The translations under genes were made by a program, and so were the position numbers. This document shows positions 1-5,930 of a stretch of 51,364 nucleotides of DNA, piece by piece. This DNA comes from a virus. Under the pieces are notes generated by a model, which saw nothing but the letters and a program-made list of their open reading frames with translations, was not told the DNA's origin and did not search any database. Where the stretch lies: IMG/VR virus record IMGVR_UViG_3300037153_000387, positions 1 to 51,364 of that record. One strand, 5' to 3'. Every line of letters begins with the position of its first letter. The stretch's first letter is position 1.

Positions 1-77
1 CCGATGATGCCCCTAGAGGCCGCTGTGAGCGGGGCAAAACGCCCCACGGACCCCCAGTAAAGGCCCCCTGCTGAGAA

Positions 78-123
78 CCGCGTGAGACGGGCGGAGAACG
101 CGTTTTCGGGCCACCTCACGCGG
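78..123. repeat. CCGCGTGAG / CTCACGCGG inverted repeat
   Basis: Perfect 9-bp arms (78-86 and 115-123) with a 28-base loop that contains GCGTTTT. The GTGAG/CTCAC arms and the nearby GCGTTTT recur in the intergenic hairpins at about 24308 and 34308, suggesting one dispersed element family. Confidence 0.5.
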
Positions 124-218
124 GCGCCGCACCCGCAAGGCCAGGAGAGGAGAGGAGGATGGAGCCCAGGCCAGAGGCTGAGCCTCTTTTATCGTTTATC
201 AGGCAGAACTACGAGAGC

Positions 219-272
219 GAGCGCTCGAAGAGCGCTCGATCTCTCTCCGAGATCTCGACTCCGCGGCCGCGG
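219..272. repeat. Palindrome cluster
   Basis: GAGCGCTCGA occurs twice (219-228 and 230-239), each copy containing the perfect palindrome GAGCGCTC. It is followed by CGAGATCTCG (248-257) and the 12-base palindrome CCGCGGCCGCGG (261-272). CGAGATCTC recurs at 321-329. Four palindromes in 54 bases suggest dimeric protein-binding sites such as an origin, packaging or partition site; this is inference. Confidence 0.5.
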
Positions 273-305
273 GGACTTCCGAGAGAGAACCTGAGAAAAC
301 CGAGG

Positions 306-323
306 TCGTCGTCGAGACGACGA
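306..323. repeat. TCGTCGTC-GA-GACGACGA inverted repeat
   Basis: Perfect 8-bp arms around a 2-base centre, too tight for a stable hairpin loop, so a dimeric DNA-binding site is more likely than an RNA hairpin. It lies next to the palindrome cluster. Confidence 0.4.
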
Positions 324-386
324 GATCTCATGACGCGTCGGCTCGGACTACGATGATGAAACCTGAAAAACCCTCTCGTAGTAAAA

Positions 387-403
387 AGTACGAGACTCGT
401 ACT
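387..403. repeat. AGTACGAG-A-CTCGTACT inverted repeat
   Basis: Perfect 8-bp arms around one base (17 bp), operator-like in geometry. A related half-site CTCGTA lies just upstream at about 375-380. Confidence 0.45.
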
Positions 404-413
404 AGATACGCCC

Positions 414-619
414 GGGCGGAACATTTTGTGCTTGCGTCGAAGGCACTTTCGATGGTACACTTGCGTAGCAAGTGCGGCGGGCGGCGGAGCGAGGCGGGCG
501 GGGTCACAGCCCCGAGCGGCAAGCAAAGCCGGAGTTCTTCGACAACTGAATACGCAAGCGGCGTGGGCGGAACATCGTAGTTCGCACGCACGCAGAGCAG
601 CCTAGTATGGGCGGAACAT
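414..619. repeat. Three direct copies of GGGCGGAACAT
   Basis: The 11-mer GGGCGGAACAT is found at 414-424, 565-575 and 609-619, separated by GC-rich non-coding sequence. The copies are exact and in the same orientation but unevenly spaced (151 and 44 bases), so this is not a classical iteron array. Confidence 0.5.
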
Positions 620-640
620 GCACCGCTGGGCGCAAGCACC

Positions 641-1062
641 GTGGTAGTGATGGGCTCCTTTCTAAGAGCTTAGCTCGGTCGTTCGTTAGGGCGGTAAACG
701 CCTGATATACGGCGGCTTGGCGAAAGTTACGAGGCAGGAGGAGAGGACGAGCCAGACCACGAAGGCGCGCAACAAGGCTGATAAGGGGAAACCCGAACGG
801 CTGCTCTGAGAGTTTCAACACGGTTACTGCAACAGGAGTGCTACGGCGCTACCTGATGCCGAAGGTCTATGCCTAGGTTCGGCCCCTACCCGCGGGGCTG
901 TGGCATTTCGAATTTCGGTGTCTAGGTCAGCGCCGTAGGTCCAGTTGAACGGTCAGGTGGTCGGTGGTAGGGAATCTCTACAATCGAACGTCGGACACGA
1001 GATTGAAAGGTCCCGTATCTAGGTCTAGGTCTTGAACCGGATCGGCGAACGGGAACCTTCTT
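641..1062 (+). ncRNA. Candidate structured non-coding RNA
   Basis: Several stems can be drawn by eye. There is a GGG-GAAA-CCC hairpin with a GNRA loop near 785-795 and a GGCG-GTAAA-CGCC hairpin near 692-704. CTACGGCGC (841-849) pairs with GCGCCGTAG (930-938) and encloses ATGCC/GGCAT and a GCCCC/GGGGC hairpin. AATCTC/GAGATT lies at about 973-1004, and AGGTCCCGT (1008-1016) pairs with ACGGGAACCT (1049-1058) with one bulge. GNRA-type loops and nested stems in a long gap without genes suggest a functional RNA. Transcription and strand are not demonstrated; the + strand is assumed. Confidence 0.35.
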
Positions 1063-1215
1063 AAAATGCGTCGGCTAGTGTCGGTCCATGCGTGCATGGC
1101 GAGCAGTGCTAGCGGAATCTCGTGGATGGCGTCGGTTCCGAGGTTAAATGCCCAATGGCGTAATTCCTGGCGAGGTGCATCTACGGCCTACAATATCCTA
1201 CGATCGGAACATCGG

Positions 1216-1235
1216 CCAAGGGCTCCGGCCCTTGG
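1216..1235. repeat. Perfect hairpin CCAAGGGC-TCCG-GCCCTTGG
   Basis: An 8-bp perfect stem with a four-base loop and no following T tract. It probably belongs to the structured region rather than acting as a terminator. Confidence 0.45.
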
Positions 1236-1369
1236 TCGAGGGGACCAGGCCGCTGAGACGACATACGAGAATACGGCGGTTTTGCTCATAATGCGGGTAG
1301 GGCCGTCGTTATTGCTTATTTGCGTCTTAGCGTCCTGAGAGCCCCGATTTACTGGGGTCTTCTACCTAT

Positions 1370-1450
1370 TCTCTTTTAACTACTTATATAAGAAGTATTT
1401 AAAGAGAGTAGGGGAGGTGGTATAGATAGTAGATACATCTATACTTACTC
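1370..1450. other. AT-rich zone with inverted repeats
   Basis: A markedly AT-rich patch in GC-rich surroundings. It contains the palindrome CTTATATAAG (about 1383-1392) and TATAGAT (1421-1427) / ATCTATA (1437-1443), a perfect 7-bp inverted repeat. Such a patch next to a palindrome cluster would fit a DNA-unwinding element, but nothing here proves an origin. Confidence 0.35.
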
Positions 1451-1489
1451 TGAGAAGGTCAAGAAAAAGTACCAGTGAGATGTTATGGC

Positions 1490-1665
1490 GGTTACAACTC
1501 CGATCGACGGACTTGGCTGTAACCGGCACGCGTCTTGCAAGTCGCAGTCGTGTATTGAATCTATGCAAATCGGTGAAAAACCTGATAATTCTCGTCGATG
1601 TTGAGGGCACCGGCACATATGCAGCGGCGTCGCGCCTAGAAGCTTCGACTCTCATTGAAGCTTCT
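1490..1665 (+). promoter_or_regulatory. Structured leader of the 1705 gene
   Basis: Two strong inverted repeats precede the first gene: GGTTACA (1490-1496) with TGTAACC (1518-1524), and AGAAGCTTC (1638-1646) with GAAGCTTCT (1657-1665). A -35-like TTGC lies near 1530, but no -10 can be placed with certainty. The hairpins may shape the 5' UTR of a highly expressed gene. Confidence 0.35.
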
Positions 1666-1704
1666 CGGGGCAATATCGCCCATCCGTGTCAAAGGACAAA
1701 CATC

Positions 1705-2073
1705 GTGAGCACAAACAACTCGTCGTCGAACGTCGTCGTCAACACCGTCAACAACACCGTCAACCAGGAGCAGATCGTGGAAAACACCAACAAGACCATC
1801 ACCCTCACCTACGTCGGCGTCAAGAGCGGCTACCTCGCCTTCACGACTCCCGACCTCCGCGGCACCGTCTACGTCCCGAAGGGCTTTTTCGCGGCTAACG
1901 CCGTCCCCTCGTCCTTCTCCGTGACGTCGTCGTTCGCGGCGCCAAAGCTCGCGGCCCCCAAGGTCGCCGAGCTTCAGGCCGAGGTCGACGCGCTGAAGGC
2001 CAAGCTCGCCGCGCTCAAGTCGGCCGAGCAGCCCGCGGCCAGCGAGCAGGCGCCGGTCGAGAAGACCGCCTAG
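1705..2073 (+). CDS. Paralogue A of the RG-[ST]-[VI]-Y family
   Basis: A 122-residue protein of unknown function. The GTG start at 1705 is chosen because AAAGGA lies about 8 bases upstream and homology to the products of 9629 and 12633 starts soon after. The N-terminus is rich in Asn, Ser and Val. The middle carries the shared core, here VGVKSGYLAF then DLRGTVYVPKGFF. The C-terminal third is an Ala/Lys/Glu heptad-like helix, probably a coiled coil, then a low-complexity tail. No signal peptide or membrane segment is seen. GC and codon choice are high compared with nearby genes, as expected of a strongly expressed gene. A small beta domain joined to an oligomerising helix is inferred. Confidence 0.75.
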   Translation: MSTNNSSSNVVVNTVNNTVNQEQIVENTNKTITLTYVGVKSGYLAFTTPDLRGTVYVPKGFFAANAVPSSFSVTSSFAAPKLAAPKVAELQAEVDALKAKLAALKSAEQPAASEQAPVEKTA

Positions 2074-2096
2074 TTCGTCGAGGCACATCGCAAGTC

Positions 2097-2135
2097 GAGG
2101 AGCGCGGGCGCCGGGCCTGCGCTCCTCGCCTTTCG
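2097..2135 (+). terminator. Hairpin after the 1705 gene
   Basis: GAGGAGCGC (2097-2105) pairs perfectly with GCGCTCCTC (2119-2127), followed by GCCTTTCG. The U tract is weak; it may work together with the hairpin at 2164. Confidence 0.5.
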
Positions 2136-2163
2136 CCCTACCCGCTGAACTTCGCGGGTATGG

Positions 2164-2190
2164 GGTGAGAACTCAAGTTCTCACCTTTCT
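2164..2190 (+). terminator. Hairpin with short U tract
   Basis: GGTGAGAAC (2164-2172), loop TCAA, GTTCTCACC (2177-2185), then TTTCT. The stem is a perfect 9 bp. Its 3' end overlaps the left arm of the larger inverted repeat 2184-2263, so the two folds compete. Confidence 0.55.
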
Positions 2191-2263
2191 GCCTGCCCCG
2201 TGAGGTTCTGCGAGTAGCTACTCTACAATCACTCTGAAATGTAGAGCGGGGCAGACAGAAAGG
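2184..2263 (+). promoter_or_regulatory. Leader fold that can hide a ribosome binding site
   Basis: A 17-base arm at 2184-2200 (CCTTTCTGCCTGCCCCG) matches the reverse complement of 2247-2263 at 16 of 17 positions. Inside lie the palindrome GAGTAGCTACTC (2212-2223) and CTCTACA (2221-2227) / TGTAGAG (2240-2246), which compete with each other. The right arm ends in AAAGG, part of the Shine-Dalgarno of the gene at 2274, so closing the long stem would block initiation. TACAAT at 2224-2229 could be a -10, but no good -35 is seen. Confidence 0.5.
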
Positions 2264-2273
2264 AGATAGAAAC

Positions 2274-2429
2274 GTGAGTCAGAAAGCACACGACGAGCTT
2301 CAGCGCATCCGCGAAGAAGCTCTCCACAGGCAGGTGCTCTGCGCATGGTGTGGAAAACTCTGCAAACATGCTGATCATCTGTTTATCCACATTCTTCTCA
2401 ATCACCCGATGAAAGGACAGGATGAGTAA
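2274..2429 (+). CDS. Small Cys/His protein
   Basis: A 51-residue protein starting at GTG 2274, with AAAGGAG 8 bases upstream. It has a charged N-terminal helix, then CAWCGKLC (residues 23-30) with His residues on both sides, a plausible single zinc site. Function unknown. It overlaps the next gene by 8 bases, indicating coupling. Its ribosome binding site lies in the right arm of the leader fold at 2184-2263, so this gene opens an operon that may be translationally controlled. Confidence 0.7.
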   Translation: MSQKAHDELQRIREEALHRQVLCAWCGKLCKHADHLFIHILLNHPMKGQDE

Positions 2430-2628
2430 ATTCGCCAAGTGCGACATCTGTGGCAGAGAATGCTTCTGCCATCAGGGAGTCGACGAGAATCGTCTGGAAA
2501 GCGTCTGCGTTGGCTGCTATGGCTGGCTGCGGAGGCTCGTGTTTTACCGCGTCGGCATCAAGATCACAATCGATCTTCGGCCGACACCTACCCACGGACT
2601 GCGTGGGGCACTCGGAGGGAAAATCTGA
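2422..2628 (+). CDS. Zn-ribbon-like small protein
   Basis: 68 residues. CDICGRECFC at residues 7-16 and CVGC at about 29-32 form two Cys knuckles typical of a treble-clef or ribbon zinc site. The C-terminus is short and basic. It starts inside the end of the previous gene, and its stop overlaps the next ATG by one base. Unknown function. Confidence 0.75.
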   Translation: MSKFAKCDICGRECFCHQGVDENRLESVCVGCYGWLRRLVFYRVGIKITIDLRPTPTHGLRGALGGKI

Positions 2629-2852
2629 TGTCTGCAACCGCACGCAATCGTGAGGAAGATCAGGAAGACCTGAACGCCCTCTTCGAACTCAAGCCCACGG
2701 ACGGGGCCATCATCGACTACATCAACGACAGGCTCGAGGTCTTGACCGAATCGAACGACCCGCGCCGCGTCATCCGCGCGAAGCGTCTCCTCGAGGAAAT
2801 GGCCAAGCTCATCGACGGATACACCGCCGAAATCGAGTGGCGGAAGAAGTAG
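2628..2852 (+). CDS. Small helical protein
   Basis: 74 residues, almost wholly alpha-helical and highly charged (many Glu/Arg), with no Cys and no membrane segment. The ATG at 2628 shares a base with the upstream TGA, and GGAGGG lies 10 bases upstream, fixing the start. The family is not recognised; it could be a helix-hairpin oligomer. Confidence 0.75.
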   Translation: MSATARNREEDQEDLNALFELKPTDGAIIDYINDRLEVLTESNDPRRVIRAKRLLEEMAKLIDGYTAEIEWRKK

Positions 2853-2864
2853 GAGCATAAAGAG

Positions 2865-3044
2865 ATGCCGATGTTTGGAATCAGCGGGTGGTCCGACAAT
2901 GAAGACGAAGTCTTCGTCGTCGAGGCCACAGACGAAATCAACGCCACCCTCCAGTTTATGAAATGGCTGGACGAACAACCAGAAGAGGTTCGGATGCAGG
3001 CCATCTCCTGGTTTGTCCAGCAATTCGACACGAAGGTCCACTAA
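2865..3044 (+). CDS. Small acidic protein
   Basis: 59 residues starting at ATG 2865 behind an AGGAG 7-11 bases upstream. An acidic N-terminal half (DNEDEVFVVEATDE) precedes an amphipathic helix ending QFDTKVH. Unknown function. It fits exactly between its neighbours, with the next ATG one base after its stop, and shares their codon style. Confidence 0.65.
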   Translation: MPMFGISGWSDNEDEVFVVEATDEINATLQFMKWLDEQPEEVRMQAISWFVQQFDTKVH

Positions 3045-3045
3045 G

Positions 3046-3255
3046 ATGGAACAAGTCTTCACGCTTTGGGCAGAACGCGACGGCCAGAGGAAGCGCATCG
3101 GCGCTGTCCAAGACTTCACAGACGCGGAGCAGATGATCTGCGACGCAGAGCGGGACGGCTCGTGGCCCGAGGGCTACGAGGCGATTCTCGAAATCCCCGG
3201 TCGGTTCCGCAGCAAGTTCTTCGTCTACCAGGACGTTTGGGTCGAACACATCTAG
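3046..3255 (+). CDS. Small hypothetical protein
   Basis: 69 residues, with alternating beta-type and charged segments (MEQVFTLWAERDG..., then FFVYQDVWVEHI at the end). A compact alpha/beta fold is likely; no motif is recognised. It starts one base after the previous stop; the upstream Shine-Dalgarno is weak, consistent with coupling. Confidence 0.7.
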   Translation: MEQVFTLWAERDGQRKRIGAVQDFTDAEQMICDAERDGSWPEGYEAILEIPGRFRSKFFVYQDVWVEHI

Positions 3256-3264
3256 GAGATTCCA

Positions 3265-3492
3265 GTGCGAAAACTCGTTTTCGGAGCCATCCTTCTTTCC
3301 CTCGGAGGCTGCGCAGCTTCCCCCACTGATGACACCAAGGTCCGCTGCTACCATGACGCGGCCAAGGTCGAAACCGTCGTGACCGACGAGGCGGGTACGA
3401 GGACCACTATCGGACGCGAGTATTACGGCTGTTCGCAGAACGGCCACATCGTCACCGTCATCTTCGAAAAGCAGACTGACGAGACGAAGTGA
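3265..3492 (+). CDS. Putative lipoprotein
   Basis: 75 residues from GTG 3265, with TAGGAG 8-12 bases upstream. The N-terminus has a basic MRK, a hydrophobic stretch (LVFGAILLSL) and a lipobox-like LGGC with Cys at about residue 16, the usual form of a type II signal peptide. The mature part has two more Cys (about 29 and 51) that could form a disulphide. A membrane-anchored exported phage lipoprotein could act in superinfection exclusion or lysis; no lysis partner is seen nearby, so the role is open. Confidence 0.75.
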   Translation: MRKLVFGAILLSLGGCAASPTDDTKVRCYHDAAKVETVVTDEAGTRTTIGREYYGCSQNGHIVTVIFEKQTDETK

Positions 3493-3499
3493 CCAAGTG

Positions 3500-3530
3500 C
3501 CACCCCCGGCTGCTTTTGAGCCGGGGGTGG
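3500..3530 (+). terminator. Strong hairpin without U tract
   Basis: CCACCCCCGGCT (3500-3511), loop GCTTTTG, AGCCGGGGGTGG (3519-3530): a perfect 12-bp stem followed by GCGTCAGG. It is almost the same as the hairpin at 4915-4945. Without a U tract it may stabilise mRNA ends, or terminate inefficiently. Confidence 0.5.
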
Positions 3531-3583
3531 GCGTCAGGCCTCGTTCGAAGCCTTCAGTCATGAAGGCTTCGCAGGAGGACTGA

Positions 3584-3784
3584 ATGGAATACGGATGCAA
3601 CATCTGTGGGCTCAGCTTCAAGGCCCACGGAGACGACCCAGAGGCAGACTGCCCGAAGGCAGAATGTCCGCTGCACGGTCGTCGGCTCGTATCGGAACTG
3701 CTGAAAGACGGCTGCATAAACTGTCGTCGAGTCGCAGAACTCTACCTCAGGGAGGTCGGCTGTGAAGATGAATTCCGAGCTTAG
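3584..3784 (+). CDS. Zn-binding small protein
   Basis: 66 residues. CNICG (5-9), CPKAEC (about 24-29) with a following His, and CINC (about 45-48) give a multi-Cys zinc-finger-like pattern. AGGAGG lies 7 bases before the ATG. Function unknown. It overlaps the next gene by 23 bases. Confidence 0.75.
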   Translation: MEYGCNICGLSFKAHGDDPEADCPKAECPLHGRRLVSELLKDGCINCRRVAELYLREVGCEDEFRA

Positions 3785-4043
3785 GTCCATCCTTTTCGAA
3801 GGTTGGCGCGATCACTACTACCACCACATCTACGAGTGGTCGGAGATGGGTGACTACACCGGGGAGAATCCCTCTCTCCGGGTCCGCCTCAAGGCTGCCT
3901 GGCGCACTCTTGAGGATCGTTTCATCGGTCTTGTCTGCCTGTCTCGGGGACACGACTTTATCGTCGACGGCTGCGACGCGGAGAATGGGAGCGAAGAGCT
4001 CCACTGTCTGCGCTGCGGCTACAACCAGACCGTGAGGTTCTAA
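3762..4043 (+). CDS. Hypothetical protein with C-terminal CxxC
   Basis: 93 residues. The GTG at 3762 is preferred over ATG 3768 because GGAGG lies 6 bases before it. The N-terminal half is aromatic and His-rich (WRDHYYHHIYEW). The C-terminal half has SRGHDF, a Cys at about 72 and CLRCG (about 83-87), compatible with one zinc site. Unknown function. Confidence 0.7.
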   Translation: MKMNSELRSILFEGWRDHYYHHIYEWSEMGDYTGENPSLRVRLKAAWRTLEDRFIGLVCLSRGHDFIVDGCDAENGSEELHCLRCGYNQTVRF

Positions 4044-4044
4044 C

Positions 4045-4296
4045 GTGATCTACCAGAGGAAACTCATCGATCCCCGCGAGATCTCGACGCAGACGATCCC
4101 GCACCCGAGGGCTATCAACAAGATGAAGGAGGTTCTCACCAAACAGGGTCAGATCGAACCGCTCCAGGTGAAGGTCGTCGGATACAAGCTCAAGACCCAC
4201 GTCGAAGATGCGTGGGGCGACGAGATTGTGTTCGCGGCCATCGAACTGGGATGGTCCCACATCGACATCATCATCAACACGAGGTATGAACAGTGA
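4045..4296 (+). CDS. ParB/sulfiredoxin-like single-domain protein
   Basis: 83 residues from GTG 4045. The order is IDPREI, then HPRAINKMKEVLTKQGQIEPLQV, then a DEIVFAAIELGW segment and a closing strand. This follows the N-terminal ParB/Srx layout (position-type strand, helix with an R, G..PL.V strand, and a helix with the LGW-like end). The usual GERR box is not clear, so catalytic activity is doubtful. No HTH is attached, so it is not a full partition protein. Phage proteins of this kind often modulate host DNA functions; that is inference. Confidence 0.5.
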   Translation: MIYQRKLIDPREISTQTIPHPRAINKMKEVLTKQGQIEPLQVKVVGYKLKTHVEDAWGDEIVFAAIELGWSHIDIIINTRYEQ

Positions 4297-4421
4297 TTTC
4301 CAAAGCCACCAAAGCCGTCTGGGGCGGCTCCGTCGGGTTCTACTTTCTCTCGGATTACCGCCGAAGGTCCATCCTTCGGCCGTATCTGTCCGCTCACCTC
4401 GTCCTGCGAGAAATCGCATGA
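4293..4421 (+). CDS. Small basic protein
   Basis: 42 residues, GTG 4293 overlapping the upstream TGA. A glycine/aromatic stretch (WGGSVGFYFLS) precedes an Arg-rich helix (YRRRSILRP). The hydrophobic part is too short for a sure membrane span. It ends in an ATGA overlap with the next gene. Unknown function. Confidence 0.55.
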   Translation: MISKATKAVWGGSVGFYFLSDYRRRSILRPYLSAHLVLREIA

Positions 4422-4606
4422 CGGTCACCTTCACCAGCATGGGTGGAAAGTTCTACGAGTTCCCCCACGTCGCCCACATCTCAGAAATCGGAGGTCACAC
4501 CTACGAGATTCTGCAGACGCGTCCATTCACCGGCGAGCGGATTAAGACCCGCATCGTCGAGGTCTGTTCGATCAGCATCCAGACCATGGAGGATCTCCGT
4601 GCCTAA
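4418..4606 (+). CDS. Small beta-rich protein
   Basis: 62 residues. Alternating strands (VTFTSM, KFYEFP, TYEILQT, KTRIVEVCSISI) suggest a small beta-barrel. It is coupled through ATGA to the gene before and overlaps the next start by 8 bases. No recognised family. Confidence 0.7.
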   Translation: MTVTFTSMGGKFYEFPHVAHISEIGGHTYEILQTRPFTGERIKTRIVEVCSISIQTMEDLRA

Positions 4607-4877
4607 CTGTTTCTGCCTCATGCGCAAAGGCTCCAAGGAGCCTGTCAAGTTCTGCGACATTGACGACGAGATCTGCGCTCATCTCGGCGTCACACCTCAT
4701 CCCACGCTCTACTACGAGGGGTGGTACGACGTCATCGGGATGTGTATCGCGTGCGGGAAAGCACTCGGGTCACGCGAGCTCTACGAACATCTCCAGAGGT
4801 ATTCGCCGCGACTGCTTCCGGTCTTGGCGTATCTGGTGGAACACTACACGTCGGACGCGTGGTATCAGGTCCGGTGA
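4599..4877 (+). CDS. Cys-rich small protein
   Basis: 92 residues from GTG 4599, fixed by GGAGG 6 bases upstream. Cys pairs occur at CFC (4-6), a Cys near 21, another near 29 and CIAC (about 54-57), suggesting a zinc fold. The C-terminal 35 residues are helical (LYEHLQRYSPRLLPVLAYL). Unknown function. A strong hairpin follows. Confidence 0.7.
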   Translation: MPNCFCLMRKGSKEPVKFCDIDDEICAHLGVTPHPTLYYEGWYDVIGMCIACGKALGSRELYEHLQRYSPRLLPVLAYLVEHYTSDAWYQVR

Positions 4878-4914
4878 ACCTCAAGGTCGGCCCCACGCGC
4901 AGATAGGAATCTGC

Positions 4915-4945
4915 CCACCCCCAGCTCAAAAGCAGCTGGGGGTGG
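4915..4945 (+). terminator. Strong hairpin, twin of 3500
   Basis: CCACCCCCAGCT (4915-4926), loop CAAAAGC, AGCTGGGGGTGG (4934-4945). The 12-bp stem differs from the one at 3500 by one compensated G-C to A-T pair. CCTTCGG follows, not a U tract. Confidence 0.5.
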
Positions 4946-4975
4946 CCTTCGGCGGGGCCGTCTTGGAGGCTCGCA

Positions 4976-5074
4976 ATGGGTAGACCACTGATGATCCTCG
5001 TGCTCTATGTCGTAGTGTTCTTGTTCATCATGCTCGTCATCGAGTTCATGTGCTCGATGTCAATCTGCACCTAG
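4976..5074 (+). CDS. Single-span membrane micropeptide
   Basis: 32 residues, short enough to be missed by standard gene calling. GGAGG at 4965-4969 is 6 bases before the ATG. MGRP is followed by an unbroken hydrophobic segment (LMILVLYVVVFLFIMLVIEF, about residues 5-24) and a Cys-containing tail. One inner-membrane span is clear; the function (inhibition of a host membrane process, or exclusion) is speculation. Confidence 0.65.
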   Translation: MGRPLMILVLYVVVFLFIMLVIEFMCSMSICT

Positions 5075-5082
5075 GAGGTGAA

Positions 5083-5271
5083 ATGGATCCGTTGACTGTG
5101 AAAGAATTGATCGAACTACTCCAGAAGTGCGATCAGAAACAGAAGGTCGTGTTCTCCGACGTCAAGTATGGAGATTTCGACTGCGTCGGCTCACTCGGGA
5201 TCTCGCTCAGCGAGGACAACTTCGTGAAGGACAAGCGGCCCATCTTTCGACTTGCGAAAAGGAGAGACTAG
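5083..5271 (+). CDS. TVKEL-family small protein
   Basis: 63 residues. TVKELIELLQKCDQKQKVVF starts near residue 5: an amphipathic helix, then a strand. The same N-terminal pattern occurs in the products of 6021, 6251 and 30373, so these are likely paralogues. The AGGAGG is 4-9 bases before ATG 5083. This helix-strand module is common in phage small proteins of unknown function. Confidence 0.75.
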   Translation: MDPLTVKELIELLQKCDQKQKVVFSDVKYGDFDCVGSLGISLSEDNFVKDKRPIFRLAKRRD

Positions 5272-5601
5272 ATGTTGCACATTCAGATCATCGACCGATC
5301 CGACCTCGACGAAGTGATCGCGGTGAAGCCACTCGGGGACGGGAAGGCACTCAACATCACCCGACGTGATGACCTCGAGCGCGGCAGGATCCCTCGGAAC
5401 GACGTCATCCTGGCATACAGCTACAAGACGGAGAAGCAGTATGCGGTCTACGTGACCGCCGACGGCTTCTACGGCGACACGTGGCTCCTCGAGGTCGTTA
5501 CTGACGATCAGCTGAAGGAGATCAACCGAATCGCCGAGAAGATGCGCGCAAACGCGGAGATCTATCCGCCGTCCAAGATCCTGCTTCATGGAGTCTACTG
5601 A
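5272..5601 (+). CDS. Hypothetical protein
   Basis: 109 residues, mixed alpha/beta. The first half is beta-rich (MLHIQIIDR, ...KALNITRRDD, ...VILAYSY, QYAVYVTADGFYG); the second half is one helix (DDQLKEINRIAEKMRANAE) and a closing strand. The ATG directly follows the stop of 5083 and the stop overlaps the next start. No family recognised. Confidence 0.75.
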   Translation: MLHIQIIDRSDLDEVIAVKPLGDGKALNITRRDDLERGRIPRNDVILAYSYKTEKQYAVYVTADGFYGDTWLLEVVTDDQLKEINRIAEKMRANAEIYPPSKILLHGVY

Positions 5602-5930
5602 TGTTCCCAGACCTGTCGGTTCGCATCTACGGGGACCACAACGACACGGACATCCACTTCGAGCTGCACACATTCGATCCGGATGCCGACGACGACGGGC
5701 GTGCTCGTGACTACGGGCACGCGCTCATCGAGGGAGGCTTCATTGTCGCCGATTTGTCGACTAATGAAATTGCCCGCCTAGGTTCGCTGATCGAAAATTC
5801 GGTTCCGATGTTTGAACTCCTGAAATCGATTCGGGATGGTCGCATCGGAATGCCGGAAATTCAGAGGCGCGCGGAAACACTCGTCAACCGGATCGTCGGT
5901 GGGGAGATGATCCACACATTTCAGCTATGA
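5601..5930 (+). CDS. Hypothetical protein
   Basis: 109 residues. The N-terminal strands hold an Asp/His-rich part (GDHNDTDIHFELHTFDPDADDDGRARD given in pieces: GDHNDTDIHF, DPDADDDGRA), which could bind a metal ion. The C-terminus is helical. It overlaps the upstream stop by one base and ends in ATGA with the next frame. Function unknown. Confidence 0.72.
   Translation: MFPDLSVRIYGDHNDTDIHFELHTFDPDADDDGRARDYGHALIEGGFIVADLSTNEIARLGSLIENSVPMFELLKSIRDGRIGMPEIQRRAETLVNRIVGGEMIHTFQL

Larger units (their letters stand above)
1..1704. other. Long non-coding, structure-rich region
   Basis: No open frame here has a ribosome binding site together with plausible protein composition. The stretch holds inverted repeats (78-123, 387-403, 306-323, 1216-1235, 1421-1443, 1490-1524, 1638-1665), an 11-base direct repeat in three copies, a palindrome cluster at 219-272, a candidate structured RNA at 641-1062, and an AT-rich zone at about 1370-1450. 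A 1.7 kb gap is exceptional in a genome whose genes otherwise overlap. Possible roles are an origin of replication, a packaging or genome-end region, a large non-coding RNA, or several of these. That it is structured is seen; the role is open. Confidence 0.6.

Noticed and set aside
1066-1338. 90-residue open frame on the + strand in the 5' gene-free region
   Set aside because: No Shine-Dalgarno, composition unlike the phage's proteins, and it crosses a perfect hairpin (1216-1235). Treated as part of the structured region.
2956-3717. 253-codon open frame on the - strand
   Set aside because: Antisense to several well-supported coupled small genes and to the 3500 hairpin; shadow frame.
4874-4906. 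Ten-codon GTG frame after the 4599 gene
   Set aside because: Too short to support, without its own ribosome binding site; probably leader to the 4915 hairpin.
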